Part shown: positions 1 to 6,922 of the stretch, one piece after another
Layout: each line of letters begins with the position of its first letter
Numbering within the stretch: the first letter of the stretch is position 1
Source of the DNA: Verrucomicrobiales bacterium
GTDB taxonomy: Bacteria > Verrucomicrobiota > Verrucomicrobiia > Verrucomicrobiales > DEV007
Length of the DNA stretch: 64,000 nucleotides
Assembly (NCBI GenBank): GCA_016795385.1
Contig: JAEUHI010000011.1
Coordinates: forward strand, 1-64,000
Direction of reading: 5' to 3'
Notes under the pieces: generated by a model
Seen by the model: only the letters and a program-made list of their open reading frames with translations
Database searches by the model: none
Told to the model about the DNA's origin: nothing
Translations under genes and position numbers: made by a program

Positions 1-65
1 CGTTCCAGGTCCTCCGGTGTGATCTCGCCCTCGAGCCGGGCATGGATGAGCGATTCGAGATTCAT
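1..65 (-). CDS. 5' end of unknown gene downstream of the sigma factor
   Basis: Only the first 21 codons lie in the window. The protein begins MNLESLIHARLEGEITPED. Its ATG overlaps the TGA of the upstream sigma-factor gene in an ATGA arrangement, so the two are almost certainly translated together. In Planctomycetes and Verrucomicrobia, sigma factors of this type are commonly followed by a FecR-like or LamG-like membrane protein. That identity is inferred from position only, because the visible part carries no diagnostic motif. Confidence 0.6.
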   Translation of the reverse strand, partial: MNLESLIHARLEGEITPEDLE

Positions 66-598
66 GCCAGGCCCTCCGCTTCCAATTGTCGCGTGACGCA
101 GTCGTGGAGACGACGGCGCAGTCCCTCGAGATTCCGGAACAGCGTGCGACGGCTCAGCGAAAAACGCTCCATCATCGTCTCGGCGCTTTCGCGACGGGCG
201 TAGCGGCTCGTCAGCAACTCGCGATCCGGCCCCGTCAGCTTTTCGAGGCACCGGTCGAGCAGCCGCAGCCGTTCGTCGAGGACCGGCTCGTGCCGTTCGC
301 GCTCCGCTGCGAGCAGGTCGATCACATCCTCGCTGAAAAGCAGCGGTGCCCGGGTGGACTTCTCGCGATGCTTCTGCACCTGCAGGTAGGCGAATCGATA
401 GGCCCACGGCAGGAAAGGCCGCGCCGGGTCATATTGGTCGAACTTCCGGAACAAAGCCACGCTCGTCTCCTGCAGGATGTCCTTCGCATCCGCCTCGACC
501 GGGACGAGGCTGAAAATGTAACGAAAGAGCCGCTCCTGATGCTCCGTGAGCAGCACGATGAGGGATTCGATGGAGGAGTTGGGGGAATCGTCGGACAT
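62..598 (-). CDS. ECF RNA polymerase sigma factor (Rhodopirellula/Verrucomicrobium type)
   Basis: This is a 178-residue sigma-70 family protein that would direct RNA polymerase to a dedicated promoter set. Region 2 occupies about residues 15-85, with the helix ERLFRYIFSLV and the block YDPARPFLPWAYRFA, which is characteristic of the planctomycete/verrucomicrobial ECF group. Region 4 lies at about residues 110-170, with RYARRESAETMMERFSLSRR as its helix-turn-helix. The start at MSDDSPNSS is chosen because the upstream in-frame extension is low-quality sequence. The next gene overlaps its stop codon, which suggests a sigma/regulator pair. Family assignment is firm; the stimulus is unknown. Confidence 0.88.
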   Translation of the reverse strand: MSDDSPNSSIESLIVLLTEHQERLFRYIFSLVPVEADAKDILQETSVALFRKFDQYDPARPFLPWAYRFAYLQVQKHREKSTRAPLLFSEDVIDLLAAERERHEPVLDERLRLLDRCLEKLTGPDRELLTSRYARRESAETMMERFSLSRRTLFRNLEGLRRRLHDCVTRQLEAEGLA

Positions 599-681
599 GA
601 AAAAATTTCGCGTCTTCAGGATGATCCCCGGAATCCGCCTCCGAGTGCCAGATTTTTTTTGCCGACACTCCCCTTTCCCCA

Positions 682-1569
682 TCACGCGTCCGCCTCGTAG
701 ATCCGGAAGAGCCCCGAGTGATCGAGATTCCCATGCCCCATCTCGTGGACAAACCGCTCCCAGAGCTGCCGCGAATTCGCCAGCGTCGATGATTCCAGCC
801 CGACCCGATCCGCCAGCTCGCTCATGAGCCGGACGTCCTTCAACTGCAATTCGCTCCGGCCTCCGGGAGCAAAGTCGCGCCGCACCATGCGGTCACCGTG
901 CAGCTCGAGAATGCGGCTCTCCGCGAAGCCACCGCGCAGCGCCTCGCGCACGAGCGCCGGATCGACGCCCGCGAGCTCCGCCAGTCGCAGCGCCTGCGCG
1001 ACCGCATCGATCGTCTGCGCGACGATGAGCTGGTTCGCCAGCTTCGTCACCTGACCCGCTCCCTGCGCGCCCATGTGGGTGACCTTGCCCCCGACGACCT
1101 GCAGCACTGGGAGGACCCGCGCGAAAGTCGCCGCATCACCACCGCCCATGATCGTGAGATTTCCCGCCTCGGCCCCGACCTGACCGCCCGAGACCGGGGC
1201 ATCGAGCCATTGCCCGCCCTTCGCTCGAATGCGTTCGGCAAAGGCGAGGGTCTCGCTGTAGCCGGTCGTGCCGAAGTCGATCACCACCACGCCTGACGCG
1301 ATGACCGGCTCGATCCATTCGACGACCGAGGCGACAACCTCGTTGTGGGTGAGATTGAGACAAATCACTCCCCCACCCACCGCCGCGGCCACGGCCCCGG
1401 GATCGGACGCGACATTCATGCCCCGCTCCGCGGCGAGACGGGCGCGGGCTTCGCTGCGATTCCACACCGTCATCTCCGCTCCCGCATCCTGGAGGTGTCG
1501 CGCCATGGGCCAACCCATGTTGCCGAGTCCGATGAATCCGATCTTGTGTCCTGCGAGGGTTTCGCTCAT
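682..1569 (-). CDS. NAD(P)-dependent dehydrogenase, 3-hydroxyisobutyrate dehydrogenase family
   Basis: This 295-residue cytoplasmic beta-hydroxyacid dehydrogenase has the family's usual length. The N-terminal Rossmann motif is GFIGLGNMGWPMA (about residues 11-23). The substrate-binding signature DAPVSGGQVGAEAGN lies near residue 124, and the catalytic lysine is in GQVTKLANQ near residue 173. Family members oxidise 3-hydroxyisobutyrate, tartronate semialdehyde, L-threonate or related acids, and the exact substrate cannot be read here. It is divergent from a DenD-like dehydrogenase 42 bp away, so a shared role in four-carbon sugar-acid catabolism is plausible but inferred. Confidence 0.85.
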   Translation of the reverse strand: MSETLAGHKIGFIGLGNMGWPMARHLQDAGAEMTVWNRSEARARLAAERGMNVASDPGAVAAAVGGGVICLNLTHNEVVASVVEWIEPVIASGVVVIDFGTTGYSETLAFAERIRAKGGQWLDAPVSGGQVGAEAGNLTIMGGGDAATFARVLPVLQVVGGKVTHMGAQGAGQVTKLANQLIVAQTIDAVAQALRLAELAGVDPALVREALRGGFAESRILELHGDRMVRRDFAPGGRSELQLKDVRLMSELADRVGLESSTLANSRQLWERFVHEMGHGNLDHSGLFRIYEADA

Positions 1570-1611
1570 CTTCGCACCCTAACTGTTTTTCCCTCAGGAA
1601 CAAGATACCGA

Positions 1612-2619
1612 ATGAAAGTGGTCATTACCGGCGGCGGAGGTTTCCTCGGCAGCCAACTCGCGAAACGCCTCCTCGAACGCGGCACCCTCACCGGTCCCTC
1701 GGGATCCCCCGAGCCGATCGATTCCATCGTGCTCTTCGACGCCCAGTTCGCTCCGTCTGTCGAGGCCATGGCCACCCAAGAGGGTCAAGCGATCGACCTG
1801 ACCCTGTTGACCGCCGACATGGGCGACCGCGACGCCGTCTTTGCCGCGATCGACCGCGAGGACCTCGCCGTTTTCCACCTCGCTTCGATGGTCAGCGGCG
1901 AATGCGAGCAGCGTTTCGACGACGCGATCCGCGCGAACCTCGACGGAGGACGTTACCTGCTCGAGGCCCTGCGCCAGCGCGAGGGACTGCCCCGCATCGT
2001 CTTCGCGAGCAGCGTCGCCACCTACGGAGGTCCCGACATGCCCGACCGGGTCAGCGACCTTACCAAACGCACCCCGCAGACGACCTACGGCATGACAAAG
2101 GCGATCATCGAGCTGATGATCAGCGACTACTCGCGCAAGGGATTCCTCGAGGGACGATCCGCGCGTTTGCCCACCATCATCATCCGTCCCGGCAAACCGA
2201 ATGCAGCGGCCTCGAGCTGGGCGAGCGGGATGTTCCGCGAACCGCTCAACGGCGAACCGTGTTATCTGCCCGTGCATCGCGACCAGTGCCATCCGGTGCT
2301 GGGGTATCGCGATGTGATCGAGTCTTTCATCGCCCTGCACGAGGCCGATCCGTCCGTGCTCGAGCCCGACCGCGCATATGTGTTGCCGAGCCACCGCATC
2401 ACCGTGGCCGAGGGTCTGACGGTGATGGAGCAGGTCGCGGCGGAATTCGGGATTCATCCCGGGCTCGTCGTCGATGATCCGAATCCGGTGATCCAGGGCA
2501 TCGTCGATACCTGGCCCACGGCGACGGATGGGAGCCGTGCGTTGAAGATCGGCGTGCCCCAGCCCAAACCGCTCGCGGAGATCGTGCGGGATTACCTGCG
2601 CGATTTTGTGGTAACGTGA
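1612..2619 (+). CDS. denD: NAD-dependent epimerase/dehydratase family, D-erythronate dehydrogenase-like
   Basis: This is a 335-residue extended short-chain dehydrogenase. The N-terminal dinucleotide motif is TGGGGFLG (residues 6-13). The active site has a Ser-Ser pair in FASSVATYGG and the YxxxK motif in TTYGMTKA. The layout and the stretch IRPGKPNAAASSWASGMFREPL match the DenD branch, which oxidises D-erythronate at C2. ATG 1612 is chosen because it directly precedes the beta strand MKVVITGG and has a purine stretch (AGGAA) upstream. The neighbouring divergent dehydrogenase fits a C4 acid-sugar role. DenD substrate specificity is a similarity call, so the symbol is tentative. Confidence 0.75.
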   Translation: MKVVITGGGGFLGSQLAKRLLERGTLTGPSGSPEPIDSIVLFDAQFAPSVEAMATQEGQAIDLTLLTADMGDRDAVFAAIDREDLAVFHLASMVSGECEQRFDDAIRANLDGGRYLLEALRQREGLPRIVFASSVATYGGPDMPDRVSDLTKRTPQTTYGMTKAIIELMISDYSRKGFLEGRSARLPTIIIRPGKPNAAASSWASGMFREPLNGEPCYLPVHRDQCHPVLGYRDVIESFIALHEADPSVLEPDRAYVLPSHRITVAEGLTVMEQVAAEFGIHPGLVVDDPNPVIQGIVDTWPTATDGSRALKIGVPQPKPLAEIVRDYLRDFVVT

Positions 2620-2648
2620 GGGTGCCGGGCACACTGGAACGCCCCGTC

Positions 2649-2877
2649 GGAAGCGTCGCCGCTTCCGCTACCGCTGACGCGTTCATCGGAGCCGAACCGT
2701 AGCGGGACGTGCAAACGTTCCGACCGAGCGTTCAAGGGACGTCCGATCTCGGAAGCGTCGCCGCTTCCGCTACCGCTGGCGCGTTCATCGAAGCCGAACC
2801 GTAGCGGGACGTGCAAACGTTCCGACCGAGCGTTCAAGGGACGTCCGATCCCGGAAGCGTCGCCGCTTCCGCTACGC
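2649..2877. repeat. 102-bp tandem intergenic repeat, about 2.2 copies
   Basis: Two full 102-bp copies (2649-2750 and 2751-2852) and the first 25 bases of a third (2853-2877) lie between two convergent genes. Each copy starts with the hairpin GGAAGCGTCGCCGCTTCC and later contains CCGCTAC and GTAGCGG arms that can pair. Copies 1 and 2 differ at only a few positions. The third copy stops a few bases before the stop codon of the downstream minus-strand gene. Base composition and palindromes suggest a mobile REP/MITE-like element or a terminator-like array rather than a gene. Confidence 0.85.
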
Positions 2878-2882
2878 TTTCC

Positions 2883-3935
2883 CTAGCCCGCGAATTCCTC
2901 CATCCACACCGTTTCCTTCCGGCGGATCGACTCCTGGGCGGCGAGGCAGACGGCGACGGCGCGACGGGCGGAGGCGCCGTCGTTCAGGGGCACGCGGTCG
3001 TGCCGGAGGCATTCGAGAAAATGCTCGAGCTGCGGTTTGATCCCTCGATCGATGCGACCGGAACTATCGACGAAGTTCGCGGCGTCGCCCTCATCGGCGA
3101 TCTGCATCACGGCACGCTCGGGCGTGTCGAATCGATGATGGACGAGTTCGAGGGCCTGATTGCGCGTGTCGATGCGCCCTTTGTCGCCACAGACACCGAT
3201 CTCGCAATCGCCGCCCTTGGGAGCGAACAAACACAACTCAAGCGATGCGCGGCGTCCGCCCTCGTATTCGACGAGGATCTGGGCGTTATCGAGAATCTCG
3301 CGGTCTTTCAAAACGTTCGTGCCGCCGTGGGCGCTGACGCGGACGGGGGCGCAATCCATCATCCAATTGAAGAGATCGAAATGGTGCACGTTTTTCTCGA
3401 GGATGGCCCCGCCCGTGACCGCCTCGCTGGAACGCCAACCGGGTCGCATCGGCCCACGGAATTCACGGCACCACATCAGTTGCAGATCGCCGATCTCACC
3501 CCGATCAATCATCTCCTTCATGTGCCCGTAGAGACGCTGGAAGCGCATCTCGTGTCCGATCTGGAGAATGCGCCCGGCGTCGGCCGCCGCAGCGATGATG
3601 TCGTCGCACTCGGCGAGAGTGAGACCGAGCGGCTTCTCGCAGAAAACATGTTTGCCCGCCCGTAGCGCGGCCATCGCGGCGGCGTGGTGTTGGTCGTTGG
3701 TGAGGGCGATGACGATGGCGTCGAGATCATCGAGGGCCACGACCTCGCGCCAGTCGGAATAGGTGCGGAGCCCGTCTCCACCGATGACTTTCGCGGCGGC
3801 GAGGCTTTCGTCACTGCGGCTGCTCGCGGCAGTGACGGCAACGCTATCGAGGGCGACGAGATTGCGGAGGTGCGCCTCGCGGCCGAACCAGCCGGCGCCG
3901 AGGAGACCGATGCGGAGGGTGGATGAAGATGACAT
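2883..3935 (-). CDS. Gfo/Idh/MocA family oxidoreductase
   Basis: This is a 350-residue NAD(P)-dependent sugar or polyol oxidoreductase. The N-terminal Rossmann fold has GLLGAGWFGREAH near residue 11, and the family hallmark EKPLG lies near residue 100. The C-terminal alpha/beta domain includes EKNVHHFDLFNWM, containing the conserved histidine region. The start at MSSSSTLRIG is preferred over an upstream in-frame codon because it leaves a normal N-terminus. It lies 19 bp downstream of a small membrane protein gene and may be the last gene of the run that starts with the penicillin-binding proteins. The substrate cannot be assigned. Confidence 0.85.
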   Translation of the reverse strand: MSSSSTLRIGLLGAGWFGREAHLRNLVALDSVAVTAASSRSDESLAAAKVIGGDGLRTYSDWREVVALDDLDAIVIALTNDQHHAAAMAALRAGKHVFCEKPLGLTLAECDDIIAAAADAGRILQIGHEMRFQRLYGHMKEMIDRGEIGDLQLMWCREFRGPMRPGWRSSEAVTGGAILEKNVHHFDLFNWMMDCAPVRVSAHGGTNVLKDREILDNAQILVEYEGGRRASLELCLFAPKGGDCEIGVCGDKGRIDTRNQALELVHHRFDTPERAVMQIADEGDAANFVDSSGRIDRGIKPQLEHFLECLRHDRVPLNDGASARRAVAVCLAAQESIRRKETVWMEEFAG

Positions 3936-3954
3936 ATTTCGATGGTGTGAGCGT

Positions 3955-4389
3955 TCAAGAGCCGATAAAACCAGTGGCAATCCCGGCAACGCCCGCTAGA
4001 AGAGAAAATCCCCCATGGGTGATCTCCGCCCACCGGACGACACCCATCGACCCCTCGGGAATTTGATTGGCAAATTTGCGGCCAAGGCGGCGGGTGCGAA
4101 AGAAAAACCACCCGTGAAGTATCGCCAAGCCAAAGTAGATGCCGATCAACCAGTTGACGGTAGAGACGACTTCATCAAACGACGGAGCGATAATCATGAC
4201 GCAAACTGAGGTCATCAACAGGGAATGCACATTCCAAAACCATTTCGGTTCGAGAGCATCCAGGATGGTTGACGGAATCCGTTCACGAGCCGCTTTCTCA
4301 AGTCGGTTGGTCCGTATCGTCGAAATGGTGATAAATGCGATCGCACAGAAAGCAATCAACGAAATCAGACCCACGTAAATCGCATCCAT
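3955..4389 (-). CDS. Small multi-pass membrane protein of unknown function
   Basis: This 144-residue protein is not recognised as a named family. It has an N-terminal hydrophobic segment (AIYVGLISLIAFCAIAFITI), then a basic stretch, two further hydrophobic segments around WNVHSLLMTSVCVMIIA and WLIGIYFGLAILHGWFFF, and a C-terminal segment SLLAGVAGIATGFIGS. It therefore probably spans the inner membrane four times. The ATG at 4389 is preferred to an upstream TTG. It sits 30 bp after another small membrane protein gene and 19 bp before the oxidoreductase, on the same strand. Confidence 0.7.
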   Translation of the reverse strand: MDAIYVGLISLIAFCAIAFITISTIRTNRLEKAARERIPSTILDALEPKWFWNVHSLLMTSVCVMIIAPSFDEVVSTVNWLIGIYFGLAILHGWFFFRTRRLGRKFANQIPEGSMGVVRWAEITHGGFSLLAGVAGIATGFIGS

Positions 4390-4419
4390 CTCAGGCAACC
4401 ACGCTCGAACTCTCGTCGA

Positions 4420-4857
4420 TTAAGTCCAACGGCGCCCTTTCTCTTTTTTCGAAACCTCCGAAACCTCCCCCTGCTTCTTCCCCTCCCCCCGCACCGGCCG
4501 CTTCCGGAAGACAAAGCGCAGCACCGAGACGATCACATGCAGTGCGCAGATGCCTGTCATCGCGAGCATCAGCATCGTGAAGGGATCGCGCTGGTCGAAG
4601 GTCTCTTTCAGATACGCAGGCAGCATCCGCCCGATCCCGAGTCCCGCACCCATGAGGGAGGCGAGAAACGCAATTTGAAGCCCGGTCTTCCGAAGGAGCA
4701 GGGCGATGAGGACACCGAGGAACATGGCCGCGCCGACGAAGGCGGGAATGGCGGAGGTCAGCGTCGGACCGGCCGCGCCTCGATCTTCCCAACCGTAGTA
4801 GGAAACGGCCCCGACTCCCAGGAGGAGCAACGCACAGACAAAGGTGAAGATCCTCAT
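4420..4857 (-). CDS. Small multi-pass membrane protein of unknown function
   Basis: This 145-residue protein starts MRIFTFVCALLLLGVGAVSYY and shows about four hydrophobic helices (residues 3-22, 33-52, 55-75 and 93-116), followed by a highly charged, Lys/Glu-rich C-terminal tail. I do not recognise the family. It resembles TMEM14-type small membrane proteins in size and helix number, but that is only a visual impression. It begins 10 bp after the stop codon of the GT51 penicillin-binding protein gene and is probably cotranscribed with it. Confidence 0.68.
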   Translation of the reverse strand: MRIFTFVCALLLLGVGAVSYYGWEDRGAAGPTLTSAIPAFVGAAMFLGVLIALLLRKTGLQIAFLASLMGAGLGIGRMLPAYLKETFDQRDPFTMLMLAMTGICALHVIVSVLRFVFRKRPVRGEGKKQGEVSEVSKKEKGRRWT

Positions 4858-4867
4858 GGCGGTTTGG

Positions 4868-6922
4868 TCAGGGTGCGGACGAGGTCGCCACGGGGCTTGG
4901 TGCGACGACACCGGCGGCGAGCGTTTCGGCGAGGGGCTGGGCGATCTCGCTGCCGAAGGCGAGCGGCCGGATCGGGCTGAAGCGGTCGCGCCCGATCCAA
5001 AGGCCCCAGGTATGCGTCTCGCTGAAGCCGAAATGCCAGGCGTCGGTGAAGGTCGGGGTGGTGCCGGATTTGCCCCGAGCCCCGGGCACGGCGGAGACCC
5101 CGGGCAAAGCCGAGGCGACGGACCGCGCGGTCGACTCCTTCAAGGCTCTCGCCGGAGCATTGGCGGAGGGACGCGCCACGACCTTGCCGGAGGCGTCGCG
5201 GATCTCGCGGATGAGCCGGGGAGCCGGCGCGGGCGTGCCTCCATTCGAAAAAACGGTGTAGGCCCGCGTCAGTTCGGTGAGGCTGACCTCGCTCGCGCCG
5301 AGGAGACTGCCGGGCATCTCGCGCAGTTCGCTGTTGATACCGGCAGCGCGGGCGACCCGCCGGAGACGCTCGAGCCCGACGAGCTGGCCGAGGCGGGCGG
5401 AGGGTGAATTTTTGGACTTTGTCAGGGCTTCAGCGGCGGTGATTTGCCCCTCCCACCGGTTCGCGGGATTTTCGGTGCTCCATTCGCCGAGGATGCCGCC
5501 GACGGCCCCCAGTCCCATCTCTCGGTTGTCGAAGGGCGCGTCGAGCAAAATCGTGGAGGGGGTGAAGGGCGGATTCTCGTAAGCGGCGGCGTAGAGGAAT
5601 GGGAGGAAGGCGGAGCCGGGCGGCCGTTTCATTTCGACGGTGCGGTCGTATTCACTGCGCTGGTAATCGTGACTGCCGATGGAGACCACGATCTGACCGG
5701 TGGCGTTTTCGATGAGGACGAAGGCGGCCTCGAGGGGATCCTTTTCTTCGGCAGCAGCGAGGGTGACGAGATGTTTGTCGATCGCCTTGGCGGAGGTTTG
5801 CTGGGCGGCGAGATCGGCGGAGGTCTCGATGGTGTAGCCGTCGAGCGATTCCGGAGCCTCGGGCCAGGTCGCGATTTCCTCGCGCAGTTCGCGTTCGATC
5901 CGGGCGATGAGGTAGGAAATCTGTCCCCGCTCGAGGGAGTCTTCCCGCGAACTCGCGACCTTCGTTTCCATCGCCAGATAGCGGTCGAAATCGGCGGCGG
6001 AAAGTTTGCCGGTCTCGAGCATCCGACGCAGGGTCTGATCGCGGTTTTCCTTCGCACGCACCGTGCTGACGAAGGGCGAATACCGGCTCGGCGAGGGAAT
6101 CACCCCGCAGATCAGGGCCGACTCGTCGACGGTCAGCTCGGAGGCTTTCTTCCCGAAATATCCCCGAGCGGCGGAGCCGAGGCCGTAGAAGCCGCTGCCG
6201 AAATAGATGCGGTTGAGATAATGGACGAGGATCTCGTCCTTCGAATAGACTTCCTCGATGCGGACGGCGGCGGCGATCTCGGAGAGTTTGCGATCGATGT
6301 TTTTGCCTTCGAGCCGGTAGACATCGCGGGCGAGCTGCTGGGTCAAGGTGGAGCCGCCTTCCTTGATCGCCTCGGAGCGGAGGTTGGCGAGGGCGGCGCG
6401 GAACGACCCCACCGGGTCGAAGCCGGGATGGACGAAGAAACGCTGATCCTCGGCGGCGATGAGGGCATCGACAAAATGCGGCGGGATGTCCTCGCGGGTG
6501 ATGAGGAGCCGGTTCATCGATCCGGCCCGGCCGATCTCGATCCCCTTCGCATCTTTCACGAGCGCTCCGATCTCGGGACGCGCGACGAGGCCGAGGTCGA
6601 GCTCCGCGCTGCCGTCGAAATAGTGCCACCCCACCCCGGCTCCGACGGCACCCACGAGGATGGCGGCATACAGGGGAGTCAAAAACAGGATCTGGAAAAA
6701 GAGAATGATGAGGTGCAGCCAGACGGGACGTCTTTTGAGCGGTTTGTCAGGCTCGGGCGGCGGCCCGGAATCCGAGGCAGCAGCGACGGCCGCCTCTCCC
6801 TCCACCGCCTTGATCTCTTCGGCGATGATGGTGGCAATGTCAGGAAGAGCGGAGGTGCTTTCGCCCGTGCTTTCCTTTTCCGCCCCGGCGGGCTTTTCGA
6901 TCTTCTTTTCCGGTTCTTCCAT
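4868..6922 (-). CDS. Penicillin-binding protein 1 type, GT51 glycosyltransferase with degenerate transpeptidase domain
   Basis: This 684-residue class A PBP polymerises lipid II in the periplasm. An acidic cytoplasmic tail (1-65) precedes a membrane anchor (about 67-98). The GT51 domain spans about 125-300, with the catalytic Glu158 in AAEDQRFFVHPGFD and the GGSTLTQQLARD motif. The transpeptidase-like domain follows (about 395-665). Its first motif reads PGSAFLPF, with Leu440 (codon CTC) where the catalytic SxxK lysine belongs, although SKN (503-505) and KSG (618-620) remain. The glycosyltransferase is therefore probably active and the transpeptidase probably is not. The start codon shares one base with the stop of the upstream transpeptidase gene, which could supply cross-linking. 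Confidence 0.9.
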   Translation of the reverse strand: MEEPEKKIEKPAGAEKESTGESTSALPDIATIIAEEIKAVEGEAAVAAASDSGPPPEPDKPLKRRPVWLHLIILFFQILFLTPLYAAILVGAVGAGVGWHYFDGSAELDLGLVARPEIGALVKDAKGIEIGRAGSMNRLLITREDIPPHFVDALIAAEDQRFFVHPGFDPVGSFRAALANLRSEAIKEGGSTLTQQLARDVYRLEGKNIDRKLSEIAAAVRIEEVYSKDEILVHYLNRIYFGSGFYGLGSAARGYFGKKASELTVDESALICGVIPSPSRYSPFVSTVRAKENRDQTLRRMLETGKLSAADFDRYLAMETKVASSREDSLERGQISYLIARIERELREEIATWPEAPESLDGYTIETSADLAAQQTSAKAIDKHLVTLAAAEEKDPLEAAFVLIENATGQIVVSIGSHDYQRSEYDRTVEMKRPPGSAFLPFLYAAAYENPPFTPSTILLDAPFDNREMGLGAVGGILGEWSTENPANRWEGQITAAEALTKSKNSPSARLGQLVGLERLRRVARAAGINSELREMPGSLLGASEVSLTELTRAYTVFSNGGTPAPAPRLIREIRDASGKVVARPSANAPARALKESTARSVASALPGVSAVPGARGKSGTTPTFTDAWHFGFSETHTWGLWIGRDRFSPIRPLAFGSEIAQPLAETLAAGVVAPSPVATSSAP

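Noticed and set aside
4389..4398. TTG start adding three residues to the small membrane protein
   Set aside because: An ATG immediately downstream is sufficient.
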